The notes: generated by a model from the sequence alone, not told the origin. A DNA stretch of 64,000 nt from Stenotrophomonas rhizophila (GCF_000661955.1 NZ_CP007597.1:1481605-1545604), one strand, 5' to 3'. Shown: positions 9,429 to 19,592, counted from the first letter of the stretch. A program made the numbers and translations.

Positions 9429-9528
9429 CGTTGTGGGGTTTGGTTGTTTTTTCGAGGCAAAAGGCAAAAGGCAAAAGCAACCGCTGAAGCCAGGGCCAGA
9501 GCAAATTCGGTGCGCGGGCATCTGGGAG

Positions 9529-9636
9529 GGCGCTGGCATGGGTGGGCTTGCGGGGCACGCTGCAAGTACGTCCTTGTAAGCTCCGCCAGCGCATCCATGC
9601 GCTGGAGGGCCCCGCAAGCCCACCCATGCCAGCGCC
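9529..9636 (+). repeat. double-hairpin intergenic element A
   Basis: Outer arms of 28 bases (9529-9556 and 9609-9636) are perfectly complementary. Inside, after ACGCTG, comes a CAAGTACGTCCTTGTAAGCTC segment (shared with element C apart from small changes), then an inner hairpin CCAGCGCAT-CC-ATGCGCTGG. The same architecture recurs at 9846, 58106 and 58452 with different but self-complementary arms. I know no established name for it. It is not a terminator by sequence, since no T-tract follows. Confidence 0.8.
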
Positions 9637-9845
9637 TCCATAGAGTGTCGGTGTGCAACGAAGATCAACGGCCGGCTCTGCTTTCGGTTTCTTTTCGCCG
9701 TATCGCCAAGTGCTGAGGATTCGGTCGGGTGTGTTGTTTGGGTTTGTTGAGTGGGTGGTGGTGCGGGGTAGGGCAGGGATCTGGCTTGGCTGTTGGCGCG
9801 TAGCGCTGCCTTGTTTGATCTCAACGACTGGCCCATTTGCATCCA

Positions 9846-9954
9846 GGTGCCGGTGCGGGTGGGTTGGCGGGACCGTTGGGCGCCATGGATGGCGCTCACG
9901 AGCCTCCACGGATGGATTCACGGCGTGTCCCGCCAACCCACCCGCGCCGGTGCC
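9846..9954 (-). repeat. double-hairpin intergenic element B
   Basis: Reverse orientation relative to A. The 28-base outer arms 9846-9873 and 9927-9954 pair with three G-T wobbles and no other mismatch. The inner hairpin is GCGCCAT-CC-ATGGCGC on the minus strand. The spacer has TGAATCCATCCGTGGAGGCTC in place of the AAGTACGTCC segment. Together with A it forms an inverted pair 209 bases apart. Confidence 0.78.
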
Positions 9955-10054
9955 CGCGACACAAGCGACCAGCCCAGCCTTCGATCTACGCGCCAGAAGC
10001 CAACCACGCCCTGTTCAGCTTTCGCAATAGCCACCCGGCAAAAACCCCCAGCCA

Positions 10055-10083
10055 TTGCACCAGCGCGGTGCAACGGCTATCAT
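10055..10083 (+). promoter_or_regulatory. probable promoter of rimP-nusA-infB operon
   Basis: TTGCAC, a 17-base spacer, then TATCAT. The -35 lies in a perfect inverted repeat TTGCACC-AGCGC-GGTGCAA (10055-10073), which could be a regulator site. The predicted start near 10090 leaves a leader of about 280 bases before rimP. Confidence 0.6.
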
Positions 10084-10207
10084 CAGCGGCTTAGCGGACT
10101 GTCCATGCATATCCTTTCAACGGATGTGAATGCGGCCCGCGACCGGCTTCCAGGAACGGCACCCTGTACCCAGGCCGCCGTGACCCCCCGGAAGGCTGGG
10201 CTCGCAG

Positions 10208-10230
10208 GAACACACACCGCGTGTGTTCCC
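10208..10230 (+). other. hairpin in the rimP leader
   Basis: GGAACACAC-ACCGC-GTGTGTTCC, a perfect 9-bp stem with a 5-base loop and no T-tract. It precedes the terminator-like stem at 10271 and may be part of a structured leader. Confidence 0.45.
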
Positions 10231-10270
10231 GCTACCGGAATCCAGCATGACCGGAGTTGTACCGGACAAG

Positions 10271-10292
10271 GGGCCCAGCGGGCCCTTTGTTG
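10271..10292 (+). terminator. terminator-like hairpin in the rimP leader
   Basis: GGGCCC-AGC-GGGCCC followed by TTTGTTGTTT, 78 bases before the rimP start. It sits downstream of the predicted promoter, so it may act as an attenuator, or as a terminator for upstream transcripts with a further promoter downstream. No data distinguish these. Confidence 0.5.
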
Positions 10293-10369
10293 TTTCCGGA
10301 ACATGTTCAGTAGAGCCCGGCCAGCGTGACTGGCCAAACCGTATCTCTTTCAACGAATCAAGGCCGACT

Positions 10370-10960
10370 GTGAGCGACAAGGCAACCGAAATCGCGAATC
10401 TGCTCGCCCCCACCGTTCAGTCGCTGGGTCTGGAGCTGCTGGGCGTGGAATATCTCACTGCCCCGGGTGGTGCGACGCTGCGCCTCTACATCGACGTGCC
10501 GCTGGCCGAACAGCCCGAGCGTATCGTCAACATCGACGACTGCGAACGCGTCAGCCGCGAAGTGTCCGCGCAGCTGGACGTCGAAGACCCGATCAGCGCC
10601 AATTACACCCTGGAAGTTTCGTCTCCCGGTGTGGATCGCCCGCTGTTCACCGCAGAACAATTCGAGCGTGCCATCGGCGAATCCGCCAAGGTCACGCTCA
10701 AGCTTCCGCAGGACGGCCGTCGTCGCCTGCAGGGCGAGATTCTCGCTGTAGACAATGAGCAGGGTACCGTCACCTTCAAGGTCGACAACGCCCCGTTCAC
10801 CGCCGACGTCGAGAATATCGACAAGGCACGCATCATGCCGGACTGGGCCGCCCTCGGCCTCGCTCCGACCAAACCGACTGGCCCGGCACCCAAGCAGGGT
10901 GGCAAGGCGAACAAGAAACCATCCAACGAGCCGGCGGCTAAAAAGCCGCGCGCGGAGTGA
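10370..10960 (+). CDS. rimP: ribosome maturation factor RimP
   Basis: 196 residues from a GTG start; the frame is open further upstream, but family similarity begins at [16 protein letters not shown]. RimP aids 30S subunit maturation. Visible landmarks are [39 protein letters not shown] (close to the family's core motif) and [15 protein letters not shown] ending the N-terminal domain. The C-terminal half is the Sm-like domain, followed by a Lys/Pro/Ala-rich tail of about 35 residues. nusA starts 4 bases after the stop, as in the conserved rimP-nusA-infB operon. Confidence 0.94.
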   Translation: MSDKATEIANLLAPTVQSLGLELLGVEYLTAPGGATLRLYIDVPLAEQPERIVNIDDCERVSREVSAQLDVEDPISANYTLEVSSPGVDRPLFTAEQFERAIGESAKVTLKLPQDGRRRLQGEILAVDNEQGTVTFKVDNAPFTADVENIDKARIMPDWAALGLAPTKPTGPAPKQGGKANKKPSNEPAAKKPRAE

Positions 10961-10964
10961 GCCA

Positions 10965-12476
10965 ATGAGCAAGGAACTTTTGCTGGTAGTGGATGCGGTC
11001 GCCAATGAAAAGGGCGTTCCGCGTGAAGTGATCTTCGATGCCATCGAGGCAGCACTGGCGTCGGCTGCGAAGAAGCGCTACCCCGACGAAGAAGTGCTGG
11101 CCCGTGTGTCGATCGACCACAAGGACGGCAACTACGAAACCTTCCGCCGCTGGGAAGTGGTGGCCGATGACGTGGTCATGGAGTCCCCGGACCGCCAGAT
11201 CCGCCTGATGGATGCCATCGACGAAGCCGAAGGCGTCGAAGTTGGCGATTACATCGAAGAACAGATCGAAAACCCCGACTTCGGCCGCATTGCTGCCCAG
11301 GCCGCCAAGCAGGTCATCGTCCAGCGCGTGCGCGAAGCCGAGCGCCAGCAGGTCGTGGATGCATGGAAGGACCGCGTTGGCGAACTGGTCACCGGTGTGG
11401 TCAAGCGCGCCGAGCGCGGCAACATCTATGTGGACCTCGGTGGCAACGCCGAAGCCTTCATCCCGAAGGACAAGGGCATCCCGCGCGACGTCCTGCGCGC
11501 CGGCGACCGCGTCCGCGGTTACCTGGCCGAAGTCCGTTCGGAACCGCGTGGCCCGCAGCTGTTCATCAGCCGCGCCGCCCCGGAATTCATGATCGAACTG
11601 TTCAAGCTCGAAGTGCCGGAAGTCGGCCAAGGCCTGGTCGAGATCAAGGCCTGTGCACGTGACCCGGGCGACCGCGCCAAGATCGCCGTGCTGGCCCACG
11701 ATTCGCGTACCGATCCGATCGGTGCCTGCATCGGCATGCGCGGTTCGCGCGTCCAGGCCGTGTCCAACGAGCTCAACGGTGAGCGCGTGGACATCGTGCT
11801 GTGGAACGAGAACCCGGCCAACTTCGTCATCAACGCGATGGCGCCGGCCGAAGTGCAGTCGATCATCGTCGACGAAGAAAAGCATTCCATGGACCTGGCC
11901 GTCGCTGAAGAGCGCCTGGCCCAGGCGATCGGCAAGGGCGGCCAGAACGTCCGTCTTGCCAGCCGCCTGACCGGGTGGCAGCTCAATGTGATGACCCAGG
12001 ACCAGGTGACCGCCAAGTCCGAGGCAGAGCAGGGCGTTGCCCGTCAGCTGTTCATGGACAAGCTGGAAGTGGATGAAGAAATCGCCGCCATCCTGGTGAC
12101 CGAAGGCTTCAACACCGTGGAAGAAATCGCCTACGTCCCGGTCGGCGAACTGCTGGCCGTGGAAGGCTTCGACGAAGACATCGTCGAAGAACTGCGTGCC
12201 CGTGCCCGCGATGCGCTGCTCAACGAGGCGCTGGCGGTGGAAGAAGGTCTGGAAGACGGTTCGCCGTCGGACGACCTGCTCGCCCTGGAAGGCATGGACG
12301 AGGCAACTGCCTACGCCCTGGCCGGTCACGGCGTGCGTACCAGTGAGGACCTGTCGGACCTGGCCGCCGACGAGATCCTCGAGTTCGGTATCGAGGACCT
12401 GGACCAGGAGCGCGCCGCCGCCCTGATCCTGGCCGCCCGAGCCGAGGAGATCGCCCGCCTGGAGCGCGGCGAATGA
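10965..12476 (+). CDS. nusA: transcription termination/antitermination factor NusA
   Basis: 503 residues. NusA binds RNA polymerase and nascent RNA, controlling pausing, termination and antitermination. Domain order: N-terminal RNAP-binding domain (1-125), S1 (about 135-200, GELVTGVVKRAERGNIYVDL), KH1/KH2 (about 230-345, including IGACIGMRGSRVQAVSNELNG and AIGKGGQNVRLASRLTG), and two acidic C-terminal helix-hairpin repeats (LLVTEGF/VPVGELLAVEGFDEDIVEEL and LLALEGMDEATAYALAGHGV). The start at ATG 10965 is set by the rimP stop just upstream; the frame is open further back only as a shadow. Confidence 0.97.
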   Translation: MSKELLLVVDAVANEKGVPREVIFDAIEAALASAAKKRYPDEEVLARVSIDHKDGNYETFRRWEVVADDVVMESPDRQIRLMDAIDEAEGVEVGDYIEEQIENPDFGRIAAQAAKQVIVQRVREAERQQVVDAWKDRVGELVTGVVKRAERGNIYVDLGGNAEAFIPKDKGIPRDVLRAGDRVRGYLAEVRSEPRGPQLFISRAAPEFMIELFKLEVPEVGQGLVEIKACARDPGDRAKIAVLAHDSRTDPIGACIGMRGSRVQAVSNELNGERVDIVLWNENPANFVINAMAPAEVQSIIVDEEKHSMDLAVAEERLAQAIGKGGQNVRLASRLTGWQLNVMTQDQVTAKSEAEQGVARQLFMDKLEVDEEIAAILVTEGFNTVEEIAYVPVGELLAVEGFDEDIVEELRARARDALLNEALAVEEGLEDGSPSDDLLALEGMDEATAYALAGHGVRTSEDLSDLAADEILEFGIEDLDQERAAALILAARAEEIARLERGE

Positions 12477-12571
12477 GCCAGCGATGAACAGTGCCCTGAC
12501 CCGCTCAGGGCTTAGACTCCGCGCTGCCTTCGCACGTTTCGAGGGAGCGCCAACCAGATCATAGGATCCGA

Positions 12572-15220
12572 ATGTCGCAGCAAACCACCATCCGCAAGCT
12601 TGCCGAACTGGTCAACACCCCGGTCGATAAACTGCTTGTACAACTTGCCGAAGCCGGCATGAAGTTCAGCGGTCCCGACCAGGTCGTGACCAGCACCGAG
12701 AAGGTGAAGCTCCTGGGCTTCCTTCGTCGTTCGCACGGCAAGACCGAGCAGCCCGTCGAGAGCACCGACGACGCCGCCAAGAAGATCACCCTCAACCGTC
12801 GCAAGTTGCAGGAAGTGACCGTCAGCGCCGGCCGCAGCAAGACCACTGTCAACGTGGAAGTGCGCCAGAAGCGCACCTACATGAAGGACGCCAGCGGCAA
12901 GCCGATGACGGCGGATGAAGAGCGCGCCGACATCCTGCGCAAGCTGGAGGAATCCCGCCAGCGCAATCTGGACGAGCAGCGCGCACTGGCCGAAAAGGAC
13001 CGTGCACGCGACGAGGAAATCGCCCGCAAGCGTCAGGAAGAAATCGACGCCAAGGAGCGCGCCGAAGCCGAGCGCAAGGCCGCCGAAGCCGCTGCTGAAG
13101 CGGCCAAGAACGCACCGCCTGCACCGGCGCCGGCGGCTGCCAAGCCGGCCGCTGCTGCCGATGCACCGGCCCGCGCCGCGCGCCCGTCGGCGCCGTCGGC
13201 TGCGCGTCCGGCTCCGCGTTCGGATGACCGCAACTCGAACAACAACAACAACAACCGTCCGGGCGCCAAGCGTGACGACGAGGGTGGCAACCGCTTCGCC
13301 GGTCAGCTGCACCTGTCGGCTGCCGATCGTGCCCGTCGCGGCAACAACAGCAACTCGCGTGGTCGCCCGACCGGGCGTACCCAGCACGGCGGCCGTCGTG
13401 ACAGCAACCAGTCGCGCAGCGGCGGCGGTGCCCATGGTTTCGAACGTCCGGTCGCTCCGATCGTGCGTGACGTCACCATCGGCGACACCGTCACCGTGGC
13501 CGATCTGGCCCAGAAGCTGGCCCTGAAGGGCGGCGACGTGGTGAAGGCGCTGTTCAAGATGGGCGTCATGGCGACCATCACCCAGACCATCGACCACGAC
13601 ACCGCTGCGCTGGTGACCGAAGAACTCGGCCACAACGTGATCCGTGCCAACACCAACGACGCCGAAGACGCGCTGCTGGCGCTGGCCGGTGGCAACCAGG
13701 GCGAGCCGGCGGCACGTCCGCCGGTGGTCACCATCATGGGCCACGTCGACCACGGCAAGACCTCGCTGCTGGATTACATCCGCCGCACCAAGGTCGCCAC
13801 GGGCGAAGCCGGTGGCATCACCCAGCACATCGGTGCGTACCACGTTGAAACGCCGAAGGGCGTGATCAGCTTCCTGGATACCCCGGGCCACGCGGCGTTT
13901 ACGTCCATGCGTGCCCGCGGTGCCAAGCTGACCGACATCGTGGTGCTGGTGGTGGCGGCCGACGACGGCGTGATGCCGCAGACCAAGGAAGCCATCCAGC
14001 ATGCGCGTTCTGCCGGTGTGCCGCTGATCGTGGCGATCAACAAGATCGACAAGGCCGGTGCCGACCCGATGCGCGTCAAGAACGAGCTGCTCACCGAGCA
14101 GGTCGTGTCCGAAGACTTCGGTGGCGACATCCAGATGGTCGAAATCTCGGCCAAGGCTGGCCTGGGCATCGACGACCTGCTCGACGCGATTTCGGTCCAG
14201 GCCGAACTGCTCGAACTGAAGGCCGTGCCTGATGGCCGCGCCAGCGGTGTGGTCATTGAGTCCTCGCTGGACAAGGGCCGCGGTCCGATCGCGACCGTGC
14301 TGGTGCAGCAGGGTTCGCTGAAGAAGGGCGACTACCTGGTCTGCGGTATCCAGTACGGCCGCGTGCGCGCGCTGTTCGACGAAACCGGCGCACAGCCCGA
14401 CCAGGCCGGCCCGTCGATTCCGGTGCAGGTGCTGGGTCTGTCCGGCGTGCCGGATGCCGGTGATGACTTCGTCGTGGTCGAAGACGAGCGTCTGGCCAAG
14501 GACGTCGCGCAGCAGCGCGAAACCAAGCGCCGTGAATCGCGTCTGGTGCAGTCGGCCGGCAGCCGGATGGAAGACATCATGGCAACCCTGGGCAAGGGCG
14601 ATGGCCAGCAGGTGCTGAACCTGGTGATCAAGGCCGACGTGCAGGGTTCGGTGCAGGCGCTGAGCCAGGCACTGGTTGCGCTGTCCAACGAAGACATCCG
14701 CATCAACGTGATCCACTCCGGCGTGGGCGGCATCACCGAGTCGGACGCCAACTCGGCGGTTGCCTCCAAGGCCACCGTGATCGGCTTCAACGTGCGTGCG
14801 GATGCTTCGGCCCGCCGCATCATTGAATCCAACGGCGTGGACCTGCGTTACTTCTCGATCATCTATGACGTGATCGATCAGGTGAAGCAGGTGGCCTCGG
14901 GTCTGCTCGGCGTGGAAATCCGCGAAGAGATCATCGGTATCGCCCAGGTCCGCGATGTGTTCCGCAGCTCGAAGTTCGGTGCAGTCGCTGGCTGCATGAT
15001 CATCGAAGGCACGGTCAAGCGCAGCAAGCCGATCCGCGTCCTGCGCGACAGCGTTGTCGTGTTCGAAGGCGAGCTGGAATCGCTGCGTCGCTTCAAGGAA
15101 AACGTCGACGAAGTTCGCAACGGCACCGAATGCGGTATCGGCGTGAAGGCCTACAACGACGTCAAGCCGGGTGACCAGATCGAGTGCTTCGAGCGTATCG
15201 AAGTGCCGCGCACCCTGTAA
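12572..15220 (+). CDS. infB: translation initiation factor IF-2
   Basis: 882 residues. GTPase that delivers fMet-tRNA to the 30S subunit, which fits with the initiator tRNA genes just upstream. An N-terminal IF2_N domain ([21 protein letters not shown]) is followed by a long Ala/Glu/Arg-rich linker (about residues 110-290), a second IF2_N domain, then the G domain with GHVDHGKTS at about residue 390, DTPGHAAF (G3) and [10 protein letters not shown] (G4). Domains II-IV follow to [18 protein letters not shown]. It starts 95 bases after nusA; a stable terminator follows. Confidence 0.97.
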   Translation: MSQQTTIRKLAELVNTPVDKLLVQLAEAGMKFSGPDQVVTSTEKVKLLGFLRRSHGKTEQPVESTDDAAKKITLNRRKLQEVTVSAGRSKTTVNVEVRQKRTYMKDASGKPMTADEERADILRKLEESRQRNLDEQRALAEKDRARDEEIARKRQEEIDAKERAEAERKAAEAAAEAAKNAPPAPAPAAAKPAAAADAPARAARPSAPSAARPAPRSDDRNSNNNNNNRPGAKRDDEGGNRFAGQLHLSAADRARRGNNSNSRGRPTGRTQHGGRRDSNQSRSGGGAHGFERPVAPIVRDVTIGDTVTVADLAQKLALKGGDVVKALFKMGVMATITQTIDHDTAALVTEELGHNVIRANTNDAEDALLALAGGNQGEPAARPPVVTIMGHVDHGKTSLLDYIRRTKVATGEAGGITQHIGAYHVETPKGVISFLDTPGHAAFTSMRARGAKLTDIVVLVVAADDGVMPQTKEAIQHARSAGVPLIVAINKIDKAGADPMRVKNELLTEQVVSEDFGGDIQMVEISAKAGLGIDDLLDAISVQAELLELKAVPDGRASGVVIESSLDKGRGPIATVLVQQGSLKKGDYLVCGIQYGRVRALFDETGAQPDQAGPSIPVQVLGLSGVPDAGDDFVVVEDERLAKDVAQQRETKRRESRLVQSAGSRMEDIMATLGKGDGQQVLNLVIKADVQGSVQALSQALVALSNEDIRINVIHSGVGGITESDANSAVASKATVIGFNVRADASARRIIESNGVDLRYFSIIYDVIDQVKQVASGLLGVEIREEIIGIAQVRDVFRSSKFGAVAGCMIIEGTVKRSKPIRVLRDSVVVFEGELESLRRFKENVDEVRNGTECGIGVKAYNDVKPGDQIECFERIEVPRTL

Positions 15221-15228
15221 TGTTCCAG

Positions 15229-15258
15229 GCCGGACCGCTTCGCGCGGTCCGGCTTTTT
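15229..15258 (+). terminator. terminator after infB
   Basis: Perfect 10-bp stem GCCGGACCGC / GCGGTCCGGC, loop TTCGC, then TTTTTC. Since rbfA follows 37 bases later, it probably attenuates rather than fully ends the operon transcript. Confidence 0.85.
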
Positions 15259-15295
15259 CGCTCACGCATCACCCTTCAAGACGAGTCCGCCTACC

Positions 15296-15721
15296 GTGCC
15301 AAAGACCTTCCATCGAACCGACCGTGTTTCCGCCCAGATCCGCCGCGAACTGGGGACGCTCGTGCACAACGCCGTGCGTGTACACGGCCTGCCTTCGGTG
15401 AGCGTCTCCGACGTGGAAATCACCCGTGACATGGCGCATGCCAAGATCTTCGTCACCGCGCTGATGCCCGAACGTTCGGTAGAAGCCATGAAGGGCCTGA
15501 AGGAACTGGCCTGGGAGCTGCGGATGGAGCTGGCGCGTGCCATGAAGCTGCGCCACGTGCCCGAACTGCACTTCCACTACGATGATTCGGTGGATCGCGG
15601 CGAGCGCATCGACAACATCCTGCGTGACCTCCCCGATACGCTGGCGGCGGAAAAGAGCCGACAGCCCGAGGACGACGCCGGGGATGGCGACGCGGACGAA
15701 AGCGACAAGAAATCTGATTGA
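15296..15721 (+). CDS. rbfA: 30S ribosome-binding factor A
   Basis: 141 residues from a GTG start. RbfA is a KH-like cold-shock factor that helps 16S 5'-end maturation of the small subunit. Family landmarks: RTDRVSAQIRRELGTLV at the N-terminus, VSVSDVEITRDMAHAKIFVTAL in the middle, and LRHVPELHFHYDDSVDRGERI near the end of the KH fold. The acidic tail EDDAGDGDADESDKKSD is disordered by composition. It lies between infB and truB as in most proteobacteria. Confidence 0.95.
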   Translation: MPKTFHRTDRVSAQIRRELGTLVHNAVRVHGLPSVSVSDVEITRDMAHAKIFVTALMPERSVEAMKGLKELAWELRMELARAMKLRHVPELHFHYDDSVDRGERIDNILRDLPDTLAAEKSRQPEDDAGDGDADESDKKSD

Positions 15722-15725
15722 TGGA

Positions 15726-15745
15726 CCAACAGCCCGCAAGGGCTG
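15726..15745 (+). other. hairpin between rbfA and truB
   Basis: AACAGCCC-GCAA-GGGCTGTT, a perfect 8-bp stem with a GNRA-like loop, followed by GTCTTATG and not a run of T. Possibly an RNA processing or stability element; weak as a terminator. Confidence 0.4.
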
Positions 15746-15839
15746 TTGTCTTATGGGGCGGTGCCCGGGTCGACAACGACCGCGCCGCCGACCGCCGGGA
15801 CTGCCGGCAGCGCCACATGGCGCCGATTGAAACCACGAC

Positions 15840-16763
15840 ATGGCATCCCGAATCACATTCCGTCGCCTGGACGGCATCCTGCTGCTCGACAAGCCGGGCG
15901 GCATGAGTTCCAACGCTGCGCTGCAGATCGCGCGGCGCCTGTACCGCGCCGAGAAGGGCGGCCACACCGGCAGCCTGGACCCGCTGGCCACCGGCCTGCT
16001 GCCGCTGTGCTTCGGCGAGGCCACCAAGATTGCCGGCCTGCTGTTGGGCTCGGCCAAGGCCTACGACGCCGAGGTGGTGCTGGGCCAGACCACCGACACG
16101 GACGACGCCGATGGCGCAGTGCTGCGCGAACGGCCGGTGCCGCCGATCAGCGCCGACGCGCTGGCGGCCGCGCTGGCCCCGTTGAAGGGGCGCATCCTGC
16201 AGCGTGCGCCGATCTACTCGGCGCTCAAGCAGGGCGGCGAACCGCTGTACCTGAAAGCGCGCCGCGGCGAGGTCATCGAGGCGCCGGAGCGCCAGGTGGA
16301 GGTACACGCCATCGAGGTGCTGGAGCAGCAACCGACCCGGCTGCGGCTGCGCGTGACCTGCGGTTCAGGCACCTATATCCGCAGCCTGGCCCGCGACCTC
16401 GGGGAAACCCTGGGCTGTGGGGCACACATCGCCGGCCTGCGCCGGCTGTGGGTGGACCCCTTCCGCGAGGCGCCGATGGTGTCCCTGGACACGCTGCGAA
16501 CCCTGGTGGAGGAGGGTGACGAAGCGGCCATCGATGCGCTGCTGCTGCCGCTGGACGCCGGCCTGGCGCACTATCCGCGGGTGACCCTGGATGCTGAACA
16601 GACCCCGCGGTTCTGCGTGGGCCAGCGCCTGCGCGACCCGGCCTGGGCCCAGGGCACGGTGGTGGTATACGGCCCGGACGAGGCCATCCAGGGCCTTGGC
16701 CAGGTCGACGAGAACGGGCGGCTGGCACCGCAGCGGCGCTTCAACCTGGCCGGGCAGGGCTGA
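15840..16763 (+). CDS. truB: tRNA pseudouridine(55) synthase
   Basis: 307 residues. Makes the pseudouridine at position 55 in the T-loop of tRNAs. The N-terminus has [19 protein letters not shown], and the catalytic motif [16 protein letters not shown] follows, its Asp being the expected nucleophile. [20 protein letters not shown] is the second family motif. The C-terminal part ([17 protein letters not shown] onward) is the PUA-like extension. It starts 118 bases after rbfA. Confidence 0.95.
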   Translation: MASRITFRRLDGILLLDKPGGMSSNAALQIARRLYRAEKGGHTGSLDPLATGLLPLCFGEATKIAGLLLGSAKAYDAEVVLGQTTDTDDADGAVLRERPVPPISADALAAALAPLKGRILQRAPIYSALKQGGEPLYLKARRGEVIEAPERQVEVHAIEVLEQQPTRLRLRVTCGSGTYIRSLARDLGETLGCGAHIAGLRRLWVDPFREAPMVSLDTLRTLVEEGDEAAIDALLLPLDAGLAHYPRVTLDAEQTPRFCVGQRLRDPAWAQGTVVVYGPDEAIQGLGQVDENGRLAPQRRFNLAGQG

Positions 16764-16781
16764 CCCCGGCGCAGCCGGTCC

Positions 16782-16810
16782 TTGTCCCGGAGGGCTGCGC
16801 CCGTTACAAT
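16782..16810 (+). promoter_or_regulatory. probable rpsO promoter
   Basis: TTGTCC, a 17-base spacer and TACAAT. A GGCGCAGCC...GGCTGCGCC inverted repeat spans the -35 region (about 16769-16801). The predicted start near 16817 gives a leader of about 110 bases, room for the S15 autoregulatory structure known from other gammaproteobacteria, which I did not fold. Confidence 0.6.
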
Positions 16811-16925
16811 TTCGCGGCCTTTTCAGGCTTCCCGCGTCCTGCGGGTTCATCCTTTCGTTAACGGCGAGTCGCGCGGTACGTCAATGGGACGTTTCTGCGG
16901 GCCACGCATCCAAGAGAAAACAGAT

Positions 16926-17186
16926 ATGTCGATCGACACCCAGAAAGTCATTGAAGACAACAAGCGCAGCGCCGCCGACACCGGCTCCCCGGAAGTCCAG
17001 GTCGCCCTGCTGACCGCCCGCATCGAACTGCTGACCGGCCACTTCAAGACCCACAAGAAGGATCACCACAGCCGCCGCGGTCTGCTGCAGATGGTCAACC
17101 GCCGCCGCAGCCTGCTCGACTACCTGAAGAAGAAAGACGCTCCGCGTTACAAGGCCCTGATCGAAAAGCTCGGCCTGCGTCGCTAA
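16926..17186 (+). CDS. rpsO: 30S ribosomal protein S15
   Basis: 86 residues plus initiator Met, as usual. S15 binds 16S helices 20-22 early in 30S assembly. Landmarks: [16 protein letters not shown], the [19 protein letters not shown] loop and helix that contacts rRNA, and the C-terminal [24 protein letters not shown]. It has its own promoter upstream, a terminator downstream, and pnp 150 bases later, the conserved rpsO-pnp pair. Confidence 0.98.
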   Translation: MSIDTQKVIEDNKRSAADTGSPEVQVALLTARIELLTGHFKTHKKDHHSRRGLLQMVNRRRSLLDYLKKKDAPRYKALIEKLGLRR

Positions 17187-17198
17187 GCAGGAATCCCA

Positions 17199-17232
17199 AC
17201 CGCGGCGCAGGAATGCGCCGCGGTTTTGTTTT
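17199..17232 (+). terminator. terminator after rpsO
   Basis: 11-bp perfect stem ACCGCGGCGCA / TGCGCCGCGGT, loop GGAA, then TTTGTTTTGG. Confidence 0.85.
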
Positions 17233-17336
17233 GGTAGTACCGCATCAAACGCCTGGGCCGGACAACCGGTCACCCGTCGGCGGCAAGGGTCGCCCGCGGT
17301 CCATTCGAAGAAAGCATCATCCCAAGGACATCCCCC

Positions 17337-19445
17337 GTGGCAAAAATCACCAAAACCTTCCAGTACGGCAAGCACACCGTCACGCTTGAGACCGGCGAAA
17401 TCGCCCGCCAGGCCGGTGGCGCCGTCATCGTCAAGTTCGACGACACCGTGCTGCTGGTCTCCGCCGTAGCTGCCAAGAGCGCGCGTGAGGGCCAGGACTT
17501 CTTCCCCCTGACCTGTGACTACCAGGAGAAGTTCTACGCCGGTGGCCGTATCCCGGGTGGCTTCTTCAAGCGCGAAGGCCGCGCGACCGAAAAAGAGACG
17601 CTGATTTCGCGCCTGATCGATCGCCCGATCCGTCCGCTGTTCCCGGAAGACTACAAGAACGAAGTTCAGATCATCGCTACGGTGATGTCGCTGAACCCGG
17701 ACATCGACGGCGACATCGCCGCGCTGATCGGTGCCTCGGCTGCACTGTCGCTGGCCGGCACCCCGTTCAAGGGTCCGATCGCCGCTGCCAAGGTGGGTTA
17801 CAAGAACGGTGAGTACATCCTCAACCCGACCGTGACCGAACTGAAGGATTCGGAGCTGGAACTGGTTGTCGCCGGTACCGCCAACGCCGTGCTGATGGTG
17901 GAATCCGAAGCCGCGCTGCTGTCCGAAGACGTGATGCTGGGCGCCGTGACCTTCGGTCACCGCGAAATGCAGAAGGTCATCAACGCGATCAACGAGCTGA
18001 CCGTGGAAGCCGGCACCAAGCCGTCGACCTGGGTGGCCCCGGCCAAGAACGAGGTGCTGATCAGCGCCCTGCAGGAAGCCATCGGCCCGCGTCTGGGCGA
18101 AGCCTTCCAGGTGCGCGACAAGCTGCAGCGCCGCGACGCCATCTCGGCGATCAAGAAGGACGTGGTCGAGTCGCTGGCTGGCCGTGTGGCCGCTGAAGGC
18201 TGGAACCCGGCCGAGCTGTCGAAGGAATTCGGCGAGCTGGAATACAGCACCATGCGCAACTCGGTGCTGGACACCAAGGTCCGCATCGACGGCCGTGCGC
18301 TGGACACCGTCCGCCCGATCGCCGTGAAGACCGGCATCCTGCCGCGTACCCATGGTTCGTCGCTGTTCACCCGCGGTGAAACGCAGGCCATCGTGACCAT
18401 CACGCTGGGCACCGCCCGCGACGGTCAGGTGATCGACGCCGTGTCCGGTGAGTACAAGGACAACTTCCTGTTCCATTACAACTTCCCCCCCTACTCGGTG
18501 GGTGAGACCGGCCGCATGATGGGCCCGAAGCGTCGCGAAATCGGCCACGGCCGCCTCGCCAAGCGCGGCGTGCTGGCAGTGATGCCGTCGCTGGAATCCT
18601 TCCCGTACACGATCCGCGTCGTGTCGGAAATCACCGAGTCGAACGGCTCCTCGTCGATGGCCTCGGTCTGCGGCTCCTCGCTGGCCCTGATGGACGCCGG
18701 CGTGCCGGTCAAGTCGCCGGTGGCCGGTATCGCCATGGGTCTGGTCAAGGAGGGCGAGCGCTTCGTCGTCCTGTCCGACATCCTGGGTGACGAAGATCAC
18801 CTGGGCGACATGGACTTCAAGGTGGCCGGTACCGCTGAGGGCATCTCCGCCCTGCAGATGGACATCAAGATCGAAGGCATCACCGAAGAGATCATGAAGC
18901 AGGCACTGCAGCAGGCCAAGGCTGGCCGTCTGCACATCCTGGGTGAAATGGCCCACGGCCTGACCGCTCCGCGCCAGGAGCTGTCGGACTACGCGCCGCG
19001 CCTGCTGACCATCAAGATCCACCCGGACAAGATCCGCGAAGTGATCGGCAAGGGTGGTTCGACCATCCAGGCCATCACCAAGGAAACCGGCACCCAGATC
19101 GACATCCAGGATGACGGCACCATCGTCATCGCGTCGGTCAATGCCATCGCTGCGCAGGCTGCCAAGGCCCGCATCGAGCAGATCACCTCGGACGTCGAGC
19201 CGGGCCGCATCTACGAAGGCAAGGTCGCCAAGATCATGGACTTCGGTGCGTTCGTCACTATCCTGCCGGGCAAGGACGGCCTGGTGCACGTGTCGCAGAT
19301 CTCCAGCGACCGCGTCGAGAAGGTCGGCGACGTGCTGAAGGAAGGCGATGTGGTCAAGGTCAAGGTGCTGGAAGTCGACAAGCAGGGCCGTATCCGCCTG
19401 TCGATGAAGGCCGTCGAAGAAGGCGAAGGCGCCGTCGCCGAGTAA
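17337..19445 (+). CDS. pnp: polyribonucleotide nucleotidyltransferase (PNPase)
   Basis: 702 residues from a GTG start. Phosphorolytic 3'-5' exoribonuclease and degradosome component. Two RNase PH domains are seen: the first at about 15-150 with [13 protein letters not shown], the second at about 310-540 with the [23 protein letters not shown] region and [19 protein letters not shown], which supplies the catalytic Asp residues. A KH domain ([21 protein letters not shown]) and an S1 domain ([20 protein letters not shown]) close the protein. 150 bases separate it from rpsO. Confidence 0.97.
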   Translation: MAKITKTFQYGKHTVTLETGEIARQAGGAVIVKFDDTVLLVSAVAAKSAREGQDFFPLTCDYQEKFYAGGRIPGGFFKREGRATEKETLISRLIDRPIRPLFPEDYKNEVQIIATVMSLNPDIDGDIAALIGASAALSLAGTPFKGPIAAAKVGYKNGEYILNPTVTELKDSELELVVAGTANAVLMVESEAALLSEDVMLGAVTFGHREMQKVINAINELTVEAGTKPSTWVAPAKNEVLISALQEAIGPRLGEAFQVRDKLQRRDAISAIKKDVVESLAGRVAAEGWNPAELSKEFGELEYSTMRNSVLDTKVRIDGRALDTVRPIAVKTGILPRTHGSSLFTRGETQAIVTITLGTARDGQVIDAVSGEYKDNFLFHYNFPPYSVGETGRMMGPKRREIGHGRLAKRGVLAVMPSLESFPYTIRVVSEITESNGSSSMASVCGSSLALMDAGVPVKSPVAGIAMGLVKEGERFVVLSDILGDEDHLGDMDFKVAGTAEGISALQMDIKIEGITEEIMKQALQQAKAGRLHILGEMAHGLTAPRQELSDYAPRLLTIKIHPDKIREVIGKGGSTIQAITKETGTQIDIQDDGTIVIASVNAIAAQAAKARIEQITSDVEPGRIYEGKVAKIMDFGAFVTILPGKDGLVHVSQISSDRVEKVGDVLKEGDVVKVKVLEVDKQGRIRLSMKAVEEGEGAVAE

Positions 19446-19516
19446 TCGGCCGGGCCGGTGGCGCGGTAGGTGAGGACCATTGGTCCTCACGTCTGCGCCT
19501 CACGCTTTCGCACAAC

Positions 19517-19546
19517 AAAAAAGCGGGCTTCGGCCCGCTTTTTTGT
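19517..19546. terminator. bidirectional terminator between pnp and the TPR gene
   Basis: AAAAAAGCGGGC-TTCG-GCCCGCTTTTTT: a strong stem with A-tract on one side and T-tract on the other, serving pnp (+) and the convergent gene at 19593 (-). Confidence 0.9.
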
Positions 19547-19592
19547 GTCTGTCGTTCCGTAACCCGGCCGACGATACTCTCCAGGCAGGCGC

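Larger units (their letters stand above)
9429..10054. other. gene-free region holding hairpin elements A and B
   Basis: No ORF here has credible coding character; the open frames found in it are shadows of palindromes. It contains a short (GGCAAAA)n run at 9456-9477, a GCTGAAGCCAGGGCCAGAGC segment just before element A, the two hairpin elements listed separately, and about 210 bases between them with no recognised feature. Confidence 0.7.

Noticed and set aside
9653..10030. ORFs of 85-190 codons in 9321-10340
   Set aside because: They read through palindromes, tRNA and REP repeats, in several frames, with no ribosome site or consistent codon bias.
10310..10335. SMAG at GTAGAGCCCGGCCAGCGTGACTGGCC before rimP
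   Set aside because: Starts with GTAG, but the arms pair poorly and are not the family core, so not listed as a repeat.
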